Origin: Streptomyces sp. NBC_01549
Lineage (GTDB): Bacteria; Actinomycetota; Actinomycetes; Streptomycetales; Streptomycetaceae
Length of the DNA stretch: 64,000 bases
Assembly: GCF_026339955.1 (NCBI RefSeq)
Contig: NZ_JAPEPW010000001.1
Span: 1,984,001-2,048,000, forward strand
Reading direction: 5' to 3'
The position numbers were made by a program, and so were the translations under genes. The notes below the pieces were generated by a model, which worked only from the letters and a program-made list of their open reading frames with translations, was not told the origin of the DNA and made no database searches. This document shows, one piece after another, positions 1 to 9,059 of the stretch. The stretch's first letter is position 1. Each line of letters opens with the position of its first letter.

Positions 1-100
1 CGTCCCCACGCCGCACGGCCGGGTGCGACGAGGGCATGACACTCCCGTCCGCCGCCTGCGCCCGCTCCCCGCACCTCTCCTCACGTCTCCTCGCATCTCC

Positions 101-1336
101 TCACGCGGTGTCCGGTATCGGGAGCGGGCGCTTCTCGATCGCCGCCGCCATCACCTCGGGAAACAGGTCGGGCGTACAGGCGAACGCCGGTGCGTCCAGC
201 GCCGCGAGCGCCGCCGCATGCTCGCGGTCGTACGCGGGCGCCCCTTCGTCGGACAGCGCCAGCAGCGTCACGAACTGCACCCCCGACGCCTTCATCGCCG
301 CGACCCGCTTGAGCATCTCGTCGCGTATGCCCCCTTCGTAGAGGTCACTGATGAGCACGACCACCGTGTCGGCGGGCCGGGTGATCTGCGACTGGCAGTA
401 CGCGAGTGCCCTGTTGATGTCCGTACCGCCGCCCAACTGGGTGCCGAAGAGGACGTCGACCGGGTCATCGAGCTGGTCGGTCAGGTCGACGACGGCCGTG
501 TCGAAGACGACGAGCCGGGTGGCGATGGACCGCATCGACGCGAGGACGGCACCGAACACGGACGCGTAGACGACGGACGCCGCCATCGATCCCGACTGGT
601 CGATACAGAGGATGACCTCCTTCTTCACGGACTGCGCAGCACGCCCGTAGCCGATCAGCCGCTCGGGCACGATCGTGCGGTACTCGGGCAGGTAGTGCTT
701 CAGGTTCGCCGCGATCGTGCGGTTCCAGTCGATGTCCTGGTGACGGGGTCTGCTGACGCGCGTACTGCGGTCGAGGGCGCCGGTGAGGGTGGCCCGGGTA
801 CGGCTGGCGAGCCGCTTCTCCAGATCCTCGACCACCTTGCGCACGACGGCCCGTGCCGTTTCCTTCGTCGTCTCCGGCATGACCTTGTTGAGGGAGAGCA
901 GCGTGCCGACCAGGTGCACATCGGCCTCTACCGCCTCCAGCATCTCGGGCTCAAGGAGCAGGGTGGACAGCCCGAGCCGGTCGATGGCGTCCCGCTGCAT
1001 CACCTGCACGACGGACGAGGGGAAGTACGTCCGGATGTCACCGAGCCAGCGCGCGACGGACGGCGCCGACGCCCCGAGCCCCGCCGAACGGTCCCGCCCC
1101 GACCGCCCCTGGCCGTCCTTCCCGTACAACGCGGTGAGCGCCCCGTCCATCGCCGCGTCCTGCCCCGCGAGCACGCATCCGGTGCCGTCCGCCTCCTCGC
1201 CCCCGAGCACGAGCCGCCACCGCCGCAACCGCTCGTCGGTGATCTCAGTGGCGTTGGTGGTGTCGGTGGCGTTGGTGGTGTCCTTGGTTCCGGTCGATCC
1301 GGTCGATCCGGTCGCTTCCCCAGGTGTCGCTGTCAT
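101..1336 (-). CDS. VWA domain protein of a MoxR/DUF5682/SWIM module
   Basis: 411-aa protein whose C-terminal half is a von Willebrand factor A domain. A metal-ion-dependent adhesion site is visible: IDQSGSM (DxSxS), then GGGTDIN (the Thr) and LISDLYEGG (the Asp). Such VWA proteins usually act with MoxR ATPases as substrate or metal-binding adaptors. The N-terminus has a Thr/Gly-rich tract (GSTGSTGTKDTTNATD) caused by short DNA repeats. The ATG overlaps the stop of the upstream DUF5682 gene (ATGA), so translation is probably coupled; it is the third gene of the minus-strand operon. The architecture is like E. coli YehP next to YehL/YehM. Cytoplasmic; biochemical role unknown. Confidence 0.88.
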   Translation of the reverse strand: MTATPGEATGSTGSTGTKDTTNATDTTNATEITDERLRRWRLVLGGEEADGTGCVLAGQDAAMDGALTALYGKDGQGRSGRDRSAGLGASAPSVARWLGDIRTYFPSSVVQVMQRDAIDRLGLSTLLLEPEMLEAVEADVHLVGTLLSLNKVMPETTKETARAVVRKVVEDLEKRLASRTRATLTGALDRSTRVSRPRHQDIDWNRTIAANLKHYLPEYRTIVPERLIGYGRAAQSVKKEVILCIDQSGSMAASVVYASVFGAVLASMRSIATRLVVFDTAVVDLTDQLDDPVDVLFGTQLGGGTDINRALAYCQSQITRPADTVVVLISDLYEGGIRDEMLKRVAAMKASGVQFVTLLALSDEGAPAYDREHAAALAALDAPAFACTPDLFPEVMAAAIEKRPLPIPDTA

Positions 1337-3675
1337 CGGGCCACCCCCGCAAAGTCGTCGTCGTAGGACTCGTCCAGCCCCAGCAGCAGGCTCAGCACCG
1401 GCAGGACCGCGTCGGCGCGCTCGGGGTCGAGGTCGGGAGCGAACCCGGGTATGCCGGAGGCGGCGACCTCGGCGCTCCCCCGCGCCCCCGGGCCGCGCCG
1501 GACCAGCTCGCCCAGCGTTCTGCGCACCCCGGCCTCGTACGCCGAGAACGTGCGCCGCAGCAGCGGCAGCACATCGGTGAACGCCTCCGCCGGCACCCCG
1601 GTCAGCCACGCGTCCACCAGAGCGAGCAGCCGCTCGTCGTGCACGAGCAGCATCCCGCCCCCGGAGCCACCGCCGACGAACCCCTCGACCCACGCGGCCG
1701 CGTCCCCCGGCTCCGTACCCGGCGACAGCACGAGCCCCATGAGCCGCGCGGCCTCGTCCTGCTCCAACTCCCCGTCGTCCAGTAGCAGTCGTACCGCCCG
1801 CCCACGGATCACCCCCGGCACGGTGTCCCGTCCGCTCAGCACCCGGAGTACGGAGTGCCAGCGCTCGCGTATCCCTCCGGAGGACACCGCGCCCGGTTCC
1901 CCCAACAAGCCCACCGCGCCGTGCACCGCGTCCACATGGCGTCGCATGTGCTCGGCGGCCTCGGCGTCCAGGGCCGCGCAGGCCGGTGGCAGCCCGACGA
2001 AGATCCGCTCGGCGAGGCCCACGGCGACGTCCGTGAGGGCGTGTGTGTCCGTGCCGCGCACATCGCCGTACCGCAGGGAGCGGACGAGCGCGGGCAGGGC
2101 CTGGGCGAGGTGGCCGACATCCGCGTCCAGCGCCGCCCGGTCGGCGAGGACCCGCATCACCACGGGCAGCGCGTCAGGGAGTTCGGCGAGCAGACAGCGC
2201 TCGGCCAGCGCCGTGACGTCGGCCAGGGCGTGCGCGGCGACGGCGTCGGCCTCGGCCTTGCCGGTCGCCGCCGACAGCACCGTCGTACCCCAGACCCCGG
2301 CCTCGGCGACCCGCACATACAGCTCCGGCTCCCAGCGCAGCCGCCAGGTCTCCCGGAAGGTGCCGGTGCTGCCGCGCGAGGCGGTGGGTTCGCCCCAGGC
2401 GATGCCGAGCAGCCGCAGCCGGTGCAGGAGTCTGCTCCGCCCGGCGTCGGTCTCGCCCCGCAGATCCAGCTCCAACTCCCGCTCCAGCGGCTCTGGTTTG
2501 AGCCGCAGCCGCTTCTGCACACGCGCGAGGTCGCGCTGCAACGGCACCGCGGGGGCGGCCTGAGGCACCTCGCCCAGCACAGCGCCGACCACGAGCCGGT
2601 CGTGCACGAGCCCCAGCGGCACGTCCGAGCCCTCGCACATCACGGCCCGTACGGCATCGGTGGTCTCGGTCAGCCCGGGCAGCGGGCGACCTCGCATCGC
2701 GGCGAGGGTGTCGGCCAGTCGTACCGCCTCGATGACGTGCGCGGACGACACCATGCGGTCATCGTCGCGCAGCAGCCGCGCCACCTTCGTCATCCAGCGC
2801 TCGACGGGACGGTCCGGGGCGGCGAACAGATGCCCGTACCAACCCGGCGAGTCGATGCCCGCGCCGTACCCACTGACCCGCGACAGCCGTCGGTGCGTCC
2901 ACGGCACCCACGTCATGTCGACCTTGGCCTTGGGCAGCCCCTTGAGCAGCGCCCGATCGGCGGCCACCGTGGTCCTTCGCCGCAGCGCCGGCACGTGCCA
3001 GGCCCCGCACACCACGGCCGCCCCGTCCCCGAACTCCCGCTGCGCCGCCCGCACCTGGAGCCGCATGTACGCCTCGCGCACCAGGTCCCGGTCGTGTCCC
3101 CCGACCCCGTAGACCTCCCGCAACGCCCCCATCGCCTCCTCGAGCGCGGTGAACGGCGCGAACGGGTCGGCCTCGGTCCCGGTCCCGCTCCCGGCCCCGC
3201 CCCGGTGCTCGACCACGTCCTCCCACCAGCGCTCGGGATCGTCGTAACCCGCCGTCTCCGCGAGTACGGCCACGGGGTCGATCCGCGCATCCGCGCCGAC
3301 GGGACGGTCGGATGCACCTGCCTCCTTGTCCTCTTCCTTCCCCCACGCCAGCGTGTGGGTCGCCGGGAGGTCGATGAAGCGGGCCGGGACTCCGTGCTCC
3401 AGGGCCCACCGGATCGCCACCCACTCGGGGGAGAACTCGGCCAGCGGCCAGAAGGCGGAGCGGCCGGGCTCGTCCACGACATGGGCGAGGAGCGCGACGG
3501 GAGGACGCATGTCCTTCTCGGCGGCGAGCGGGATGAGCGCGTCCGCCTCCGGGGGTCCCTCGATCAGTACGACCTCGGGCGTCGCCGCCTCCAGTGCGGC
3601 CCGCACGGCGCGGGCCGACCCCGGGCCGTGATGCCGCACCCCCAGCAGCAACGGCCCCGCCGTGGAGGTCGTCAT
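1333..3675 (-). CDS. DUF5682 family protein
   Basis: 780-aa protein beginning MTTSTAGPLLLGVRHHGPGS, the typical opening of DUF5682 proteins (YehM-like). No catalytic motif is assigned to this family. GVRHHGPGSARAV and IEGPPEADALIPL near the N-terminus recall the TraB/PrgY-like opening of putative hydrolases, but that is only a resemblance. The ATG overlaps the stop of the MoxR gene (ATGA) and its stop overlaps the ATG of the VWA gene, so the three are one tightly coupled operon. The conserved partnership MoxR-DUF5682-VWA-SWIM suggests one protein complex. Confidence 0.85.
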   Translation of the reverse strand: MTTSTAGPLLLGVRHHGPGSARAVRAALEAATPEVVLIEGPPEADALIPLAAEKDMRPPVALLAHVVDEPGRSAFWPLAEFSPEWVAIRWALEHGVPARFIDLPATHTLAWGKEEDKEAGASDRPVGADARIDPVAVLAETAGYDDPERWWEDVVEHRGGAGSGTGTEADPFAPFTALEEAMGALREVYGVGGHDRDLVREAYMRLQVRAAQREFGDGAAVVCGAWHVPALRRRTTVAADRALLKGLPKAKVDMTWVPWTHRRLSRVSGYGAGIDSPGWYGHLFAAPDRPVERWMTKVARLLRDDDRMVSSAHVIEAVRLADTLAAMRGRPLPGLTETTDAVRAVMCEGSDVPLGLVHDRLVVGAVLGEVPQAAPAVPLQRDLARVQKRLRLKPEPLERELELDLRGETDAGRSRLLHRLRLLGIAWGEPTASRGSTGTFRETWRLRWEPELYVRVAEAGVWGTTVLSAATGKAEADAVAAHALADVTALAERCLLAELPDALPVVMRVLADRAALDADVGHLAQALPALVRSLRYGDVRGTDTHALTDVAVGLAERIFVGLPPACAALDAEAAEHMRRHVDAVHGAVGLLGEPGAVSSGGIRERWHSVLRVLSGRDTVPGVIRGRAVRLLLDDGELEQDEAARLMGLVLSPGTEPGDAAAWVEGFVGGGSGGGMLLVHDERLLALVDAWLTGVPAEAFTDVLPLLRRTFSAYEAGVRRTLGELVRRGPGARGSAEVAASGIPGFAPDLDPERADAVLPVLSLLLGLDESYDDDFAGVAR

Positions 3676-4838
3676 GCGCTCACCTCCCGGCAGGCCCGGT
3701 AGAAGTCCTTCCAGCCGTCCCGCTCGCGGACGACCGCCTCCAGGTACTCCTGCCAGATGACTCGGTCGGCGGCCGGATCGCGGACGACGGCGCCGAGGAT
3801 GCCGGCCGCCACGTCGGACGCGCGCAGGACACCGTCGCCGAAGTGGGCCGCCAGAGCGAGGCCGCCCGTGACGACGGAGATCGCCTCGGCGGTGGACAGT
3901 GTGCCGCTGGGCGACTTCAGCTTCGTCCGCCCGTCGGCCGTGACCCCGTCGCGCAGCTCGCGGAAGACGGTGACGACACGGCGGATCTCGTCGATGCCCT
4001 CGGGTACGGCGGGCAGGTCGAGCGAGCGGCCGATCTGGTCGACACGCCGCGAGACGATGTCGACCTCGGCGTCCGCGCTCTCCGGCAGGGGCAGCACCAC
4101 CGTGTTGAAGCGGCGGCGCAGGGCGCTGGACAGCTCGTTCACCCCGCGGTCGCGGTCGTTGGCGGTGGCGATCACGTTGAAGCCGCGGACGGCCTGCACC
4201 TCCTGGCCCAACTCCGGCATCGGCAGGACCTTTTCCGACAAGATCGTAATCAACGTGTCCTGCACGTCCGCCGGGATGCGGGTCAACTCCTCGACGCGGG
4301 CCGTCATGCCCTCGGCCATGGCCCGCATGACCGGGCTCGGCACGAGCGCGTCCCGGCTGGGGCCGTGCGCGAGCAGCTGCGCGTAGTTCCAGCCGTAGCG
4401 GATCGCCTCCTCCGGTGTGCCGGCCGTGCCCTGCACCAGCAAGGTCGAGTCGCCGCTGACCGCCGCGGCCAGGTGCTCGGACACCCAGGTCTTGGCCGTA
4501 CCGGGCACGCCGAGCAGGAGCAGCGCGCGGTCGGTGGCGAGCGTGGTGACGGCGACCTCGACGATGCGCCGCGGTCCCACGTACTTCGGTGTGATCACCG
4601 TGCCGTCCGGCAGCGTGCCGCCCAGCAGATAGGTCGCCACCGCCCATGGCGACAGCCGCCAGCGGGCGGGGCGCGGCCGGTCGTCCTGCGCGGCCAGCGC
4701 GGTGAGTTCGGCCGCGAAGGCGTGCTCGGCATGTGGCCGCAGTGCCTCGCCCGCACTCTCGCTCACGCCCTCGCCCATGCCCTCGCTCACGGGCGGACGG
4801 ACGGTCGTCGGTTCAGCGGACTCAACGGGCACGGACAT
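3672..4838 (-). CDS. MoxR-type AAA+ ATPase
   Basis: 388-aa AAA+ ATPase. Walker A is GVPGTAKTW (residues about 110-118); sensor 1 lies in NVIATANDRD and an arginine-finger-like segment is SSALRRRFN. At the Walker B position the sequence reads VEELTRIPADVQ, so Glu-Glu-Leu replaces the usual Asp-Glu; hydrolysis may be modified. MoxR ATPases remodel or load metal/cofactor onto partners together with VWA proteins. The start at 4838 is chosen because GGAGGGGGAG lies just upstream; upstream in-frame starts would run into the promoter region. First gene of the MoxR-DUF5682-VWA operon, divergent from the SWIM gene, with a damage-type promoter motif upstream. Confidence 0.9.
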   Translation of the reverse strand: MSVPVESAEPTTVRPPVSEGMGEGVSESAGEALRPHAEHAFAAELTALAAQDDRPRPARWRLSPWAVATYLLGGTLPDGTVITPKYVGPRRIVEVAVTTLATDRALLLLGVPGTAKTWVSEHLAAAVSGDSTLLVQGTAGTPEEAIRYGWNYAQLLAHGPSRDALVPSPVMRAMAEGMTARVEELTRIPADVQDTLITILSEKVLPMPELGQEVQAVRGFNVIATANDRDRGVNELSSALRRRFNTVVLPLPESADAEVDIVSRRVDQIGRSLDLPAVPEGIDEIRRVVTVFRELRDGVTADGRTKLKSPSGTLSTAEAISVVTGGLALAAHFGDGVLRASDVAAGILGAVVRDPAADRVIWQEYLEAVVRERDGWKDFYRACREVSA

Positions 4839-4880
4839 GGCTCGCTCCCCCTCCAGCTCGGCCGGTTCGGATCTGGTTCC

Positions 4881-4904
4881 ACCGTGCACCACGCCACTGA
4901 CAAT
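4881..4904 (-). promoter_or_regulatory. RecA-NDp/PafBC-type promoter for the MoxR operon
   Basis: On the minus strand ATTGTCAGTG (4904-4895) is followed by exactly 8 nt and then CACGGT (4886-4881). The damage-promoter consensus of actinobacteria is TTGTCRGTG-N8-TAnnnT; only the first base of the -10-like hexamer differs. It predicts a start near 4874 and a leader of about 36 nt that contains the Shine-Dalgarno of the MoxR gene. This half is one arm of the 13-bp inverted repeat shared with the SWIM promoter. Confidence 0.7.
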
Positions 4905-4953
4905 GCGCTCTGACCTGCGCAAATACGCTCGCGAAGGCCGATTGTCAGTGGCG
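4892..4953. repeat. Perfect 13-bp inverted repeat between divergent genes
   Basis: CGCCACTGACAAT at 4892-4904 and its exact complement ATTGTCAGTGGCG at 4941-4953 face each other across 36 bp between the MoxR operon and the SWIM gene. Each arm contains the TTGTCAGTG activator-type element, so the repeat is best read as two back-to-back promoters and not as one operator. Confidence 0.85.
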
Positions 4954-4964
4954 GGACCTACCTT
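4942..4964 (+). promoter_or_regulatory. RecA-NDp/PafBC-type promoter for the SWIM gene
   Basis: TTGTCAGTG (4942-4950), 8 nt, then TACCTT (4959-4964): an exact match to TTGTCRGTG-N8-TAnnnT, the LexA/RecA-independent DNA-damage promoter recognised with PafBC in mycobacteria. The predicted start is about 4970-4972, which is the A of the SWIM ATG, so the transcript would be leaderless. This fits the lack of a Shine-Dalgarno sequence before that ATG. Confidence 0.8.
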
Positions 4965-4971
4965 CGATGAC

Positions 4972-6327
4972 ATGACTCAGCAGGGGGTGCGCTGGACGGC
5001 GGATCAGGTGCTGGCACTGGCGCCTGATGTCGCGTCACGTACGGCGGGCAGCAAGCTCGGCGCGGCCGGGCCGTGGTCGGAGGCAGGCAGTTCTGACGAG
5101 GGGACGGTATGGGGACTGTGCAGGGGAAGTGGCAGCAGGCCTTATCAGACGGTCATCGACATCGCGGACTCCACCGGGCCCGCGTACACGTGCAGTTGTC
5201 CGAGTCGGAAGTTCCCGTGCAAGCACGCGTTGGGACTGCTGCTGCTCTGGGCGGGCGAGGACGGTTCGGTGTCGCGGGGGCGGGCGCCGGACTGGGCGGA
5301 GCGGTGGATAGAGGGGAGACGCGAGCGAGCGGCGGAGAAGGGGACGACGGGCGGGGCATCTGGGACGGCGTCACCGGGCGATCCCGAGGCGGCGCGGCGC
5401 AGGGCGGAGCGGCGGGCCGAGCGGATCACCGCGGGGGCGGCGGAGCTGGAGCAGCGGTTGGCGGATCTGCTGCGGGGCGGCCTCGCGTCGGCCGAGCGGG
5501 CGGGCTACGGGATGTGGGAGGAGACGGCGGCTCGCATGGTCGACGCGCAGGCGCCCGGACTGGCCGCGCGGGTCAGGGAATTGGGGGCGATTCCCTCCTC
5601 CGGACCCGGCTGGCCGGTGCGGCTGCTGGAGGAGTGCGCGCTGCTCCACCTCCTCGACCAGGGCTGGCTGCGCCGTGAGCGGCTTCCGGACGACCTGGCG
5701 GCGACGGTTCGCTCGCGGGTGGGGCTGCCCGGTTCGGCGGACGGGCCGCCGGTGCGTGACCGCTGGCTGGTGCTCGCCCAGTACGACACGGCGGACACCC
5801 GGCTCACGACCCGCAGGATCTGGCTGTACGGCGCGCAGACCGACCGCACCGCGCTGCTCCTCTCCTATGGGGCCGCCGGCCGTGCGCCGGAGCTGACGCT
5901 GCCGGTGGGACTGGCCTTCGAGGCGGAGGTGACCGCCTACCCGGGCGCCGGACAGCTCCGGGTGGCTCTGGGCGAGCGGTTCACGCCACCCGCCCCCACG
6001 CGCATCCGTCCACCGGGGCTGACCACTCCCGAGGCCGCGGCCCGCTTCGGCGAAGCCCTGCGGGCCGACCCCTGGCTCGACTTCCACCCGGTCACGCTGG
6101 CCCGGGTGATACCCACCCCCGACGGTGACACCTGGCAACTCGCGGACGCCGACGGCGACTTCGGACTCCCGATCGCCCCTTCCCCTCTCTCCCGTCCCGG
6201 CCTGTGGCGCCTCGCCGCCCTCTCCGGCGGCGCGCCCGTCACGGTCTTCGGAGAGTGCGGCCACCGCGGCTTCACTCCCCTGACGGCCTGGCCGGAGGGC
6301 GACGGAGAGCCGGTGTCGCTGTGCTGA
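4972..6327 (+). CDS. SWIM zinc-finger protein
   Basis: 451-aa protein with an N-terminal SWIM zinc finger, TCSCPSRKFPCKH (CxC...CxH, residues about 73-86), a DNA- or protein-binding module. A charged, Arg/Glu-rich helix follows, then a long C-terminal region with no family I recognise. The ATG at 4972 is preferred because the promoter motif places the transcription start there; upstream codons would overlap the promoter. YehQ-like in its association with MoxR, DUF5682 and VWA genes. Followed after about 130 bp by the DUF5691 gene. Probably acts in the same complex as the divergent operon. Confidence 0.88.
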   Translation: MTQQGVRWTADQVLALAPDVASRTAGSKLGAAGPWSEAGSSDEGTVWGLCRGSGSRPYQTVIDIADSTGPAYTCSCPSRKFPCKHALGLLLLWAGEDGSVSRGRAPDWAERWIEGRRERAAEKGTTGGASGTASPGDPEAARRRAERRAERITAGAAELEQRLADLLRGGLASAERAGYGMWEETAARMVDAQAPGLAARVRELGAIPSSGPGWPVRLLEECALLHLLDQGWLRRERLPDDLAATVRSRVGLPGSADGPPVRDRWLVLAQYDTADTRLTTRRIWLYGAQTDRTALLLSYGAAGRAPELTLPVGLAFEAEVTAYPGAGQLRVALGERFTPPAPTRIRPPGLTTPEAAARFGEALRADPWLDFHPVTLARVIPTPDGDTWQLADADGDFGLPIAPSPLSRPGLWRLAALSGGAPVTVFGECGHRGFTPLTAWPEGDGEPVSLC

Positions 6328-6454
6328 CCACCGGCACCACTCGCACCATTCGCACCATTCACACCGCTGGAACCACCGCCACCACCCGCACCACTGAAAC
6401 CACCCGCACCTCCGGCACGGCCTCCGGCTCCACCTCTCCTCGGAAAGGACGCTC

Positions 6455-8086
6455 ATGAACACGACCTCCGCTGCCGCGGGCGCGCCCGTCGGGGGTTCCT
6501 GGGAGGAGCTCGTCACGACGGCCCTGCTCGGGACCGAGCGGCGCCCCCCTCCGGCCTGGGTCGCCGGGCGTGCGGCACCGGTGGCCCTGCTGGACGCGGC
6601 AGCCGTGGAGACCCTGCGGCGGCGGGCCGGGGTGCGGGCCGCTCGGGCGGCCGCCCGGCCCGAGCCCGCCGCACCCGACCCACGCCCCGCCCTCCCGCCC
6701 GCCGCGGCGCGCCGACTCGTGACGCTGCTGGCGGACCGGCCCGGCGCGGGAGGCGGCGGCCGCAGAGGCACGGCACCCGACCTCATGGAGCTGCTGCCGC
6801 AGTGGCTCGCGCTGGCGAACGCGCGGGGTTTCGCACCGCCCCCGGAAGCACTGCCCGCGCTCCTCGACGCGGCCCGGGGCCGTACGGACCTGCGGCCTGC
6901 GGCCCTGGCCTTCGCCGGGCCGCGTGCCCTGTGGCTCGCCCGGCTGAATCCGGACTGGCGCTTCGCACTGCGTTCGCTGCCCGGCGGCGGCACCGCGCTG
7001 CCCGGCCCCGAGGACCCCGGTCGCGCGCAACAGCTCTGGCAGGAGGGCCTCTTCGCCGAGCGCGTCGCGCTGCTCACGTCGATACGGGCCCAGGACCCCA
7101 CGGCCGCGCGCGAGCTGCTCGCCACCACCTGGGCGACCGAGCGGGCCGAGGACCGGTTGATGTTCCTCGACTCCCTGCGCTCCGGGCTGTGCGCGGCGGA
7201 CGAACCGTTCCTGGAGCGGGCGCTCGCCGACCGGAGCCGCAACGTCCGGGCCACCGCGGCGGAGCTGCTGTCCGCGCTGCCCGGTTCGGCGCTCGCCGCG
7301 CGGATGGCGGCGCGGGCCGGTTCGTGCGTGGCCGTCGACCGTACGCGGGGCGCGCCCTCGATCGTCGTCGAGGCGCCGCACGAGTGCGACGCGAGCATGG
7401 AGCGCGACGGTGTTGTACCGAAGGCTCCGGCGGGACGAGGGGAACGGTCATGGTGGCTTGGACAGTTGGTCGAATCAGCGTCGCTCGGGACCTGGTCGCG
7501 GCGGCTCGGCGGACGTACGCCGGAGGAGATCGTGGCGCTTCCGGTGGCGGACGACTGGCAGGGCGAGCTGCATGCCGCGTGGTGCCGGGCAGCGGTACGG
7601 CAGCGGGCCCCGGGGTGGTCCCGGGCGCTCCTCGGCGCGCCGTCGGCTCCGGAGGCCGGCGGGCCGGGGGCGGTGTCGCTGGCGGAGCGGTCGAAGCTGC
7701 TCGCCACGTTGGGCGCCGCCGAGCGGGCCGAGTGGGTGGCGGGGTTCATCGCCACGCACGGGTTGTCCGAGGCGTTCCAGCTGCTCGGGGTCTGTGCGGT
7801 GCCGTGGGCGGGGCCCCTGGGACGGGCGGTGGTCGACGCGCTCAATATCGCGCGGGACGCGGGGAGTTATCCGTGGAGTTTCAGTGGCGTGATGGGGCTG
7901 GCCGAGCGGTGTCTGGATCCTGCGGAGGCGGGTCGGCTGGAGGGACTCACGGCGGTGGCCGACGAGCCGGAGAACGCGGCGCCCGGCGCGGGTGGCTACT
8001 GGGCGGAGGCTTTCCAGCGCCTCGTCACCACACTGCGTCTGCGCGCGGTGATGTCCTCGGAGCTGGATGGTGCGGGCCCGCGCTGA
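6455..8086 (+). CDS. DUF5691 family protein
   Basis: 543-aa protein starting MNTTSAAAGAPVGGSWEELV, with the family-typical VTTALLGTERRPPP segment near residue 30. Rich in Ala/Leu/Arg helices of HEAT-like appearance (for example RNVRATAAELLSALPGSALA), but no catalytic motif is seen. GGAAAGGA lies 4-7 nt before the ATG. The 127-bp gap after the SWIM gene contains an ACC/CAC-rich tract that shows no signal. DUF5691 genes commonly sit beside SWIM/MoxR/VWA genes in actinobacteria; function unknown. Confidence 0.85.
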   Translation: MNTTSAAAGAPVGGSWEELVTTALLGTERRPPPAWVAGRAAPVALLDAAAVETLRRRAGVRAARAAARPEPAAPDPRPALPPAAARRLVTLLADRPGAGGGGRRGTAPDLMELLPQWLALANARGFAPPPEALPALLDAARGRTDLRPAALAFAGPRALWLARLNPDWRFALRSLPGGGTALPGPEDPGRAQQLWQEGLFAERVALLTSIRAQDPTAARELLATTWATERAEDRLMFLDSLRSGLCAADEPFLERALADRSRNVRATAAELLSALPGSALAARMAARAGSCVAVDRTRGAPSIVVEAPHECDASMERDGVVPKAPAGRGERSWWLGQLVESASLGTWSRRLGGRTPEEIVALPVADDWQGELHAAWCRAAVRQRAPGWSRALLGAPSAPEAGGPGAVSLAERSKLLATLGAAERAEWVAGFIATHGLSEAFQLLGVCAVPWAGPLGRAVVDALNIARDAGSYPWSFSGVMGLAERCLDPAEAGRLEGLTAVADEPENAAPGAGGYWAEAFQRLVTTLRLRAVMSSELDGAGPR

Positions 8087-8090
8087 CAGG

Positions 8091-8150
8091 AGCGCCCCTT
8101 GAGGGGCGCGGGGAACCGCGCGACCAGGCCCCACCCACCCGCAGCCGCCC
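8091..8150. repeat. Streptomyces-type intergenic palindromic repeat
   Basis: GCGCCCCTTGAGGGGCGC (8092-8109) is a perfect hairpin followed by GGGGAACCGCGCGACCAG, a unit that recurs near 24.74, 30.55 and 52.18 kb in this window. It lies 5 bp after the DUF5691 stop, between convergent genes, so it may also terminate transcription. Confidence 0.75.
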
Positions 8151-8187
8151 CACGGGCCTTGGGGACCGCTCCCCCGTCGGAGAGGCG

Positions 8188-8604
<417 letters not shown>

Positions 8605-9059
8605 CACTGCCTCCATGAACGGACTACATCGACCGCCCCGCGCCGCACCGGCCGGGGAAGTGAACGAACGTTATCGTCAGATCCGTGCAAACCGCAGTTT
8701 CCCGCTGAAGAGCGAGGGGGAAATCACACGGTGGGACACATTCGCCGCGCACCGCTCCGCGACTCTGCGGCACACGCGCCGCAGGGATCTGCGACGCGCG
8801 GACCGCGACTGGAGCCTGCGCAAGGAAAGCCGCCAGCAGGTGGCGGTACCACCGTCGCGCCAGGGACGCGCGGCGGCGGTGCGGCGCACCGGCGGGAGCA
8901 CGACGGCAGGGAATCCCGTCGCGTCACCGGCGCACCACGCGCCACGGACGCACCGTCGGCCACCGCCCACGCCATCGCCACCGGCACCACCACCGCGGCT
9001 TTCCACGAGGGCACACGGGGGACAGAGCGGTCCCGCCGCGTGCCGACTGGAGGTCGGCC
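8605..9059. other. Intergenic region without a supported gene
   Basis: 455 bp between the divergent icmB-like and lipase genes. It should hold both promoters, but I see no clear -35/-10 pair or repeat. A GTG-started 110-codon frame (8731-9063) overlaps the lipase ATG but has no protein-like composition. Confidence 0.5.

Noticed and set aside
5371..7845. 824-codon minus-strand frame opposite the SWIM and DUF5691 genes
   Set aside because: Ser/Arg/Ala/Pro-rich with no domain; it is the antisense shadow of two real plus-strand genes.
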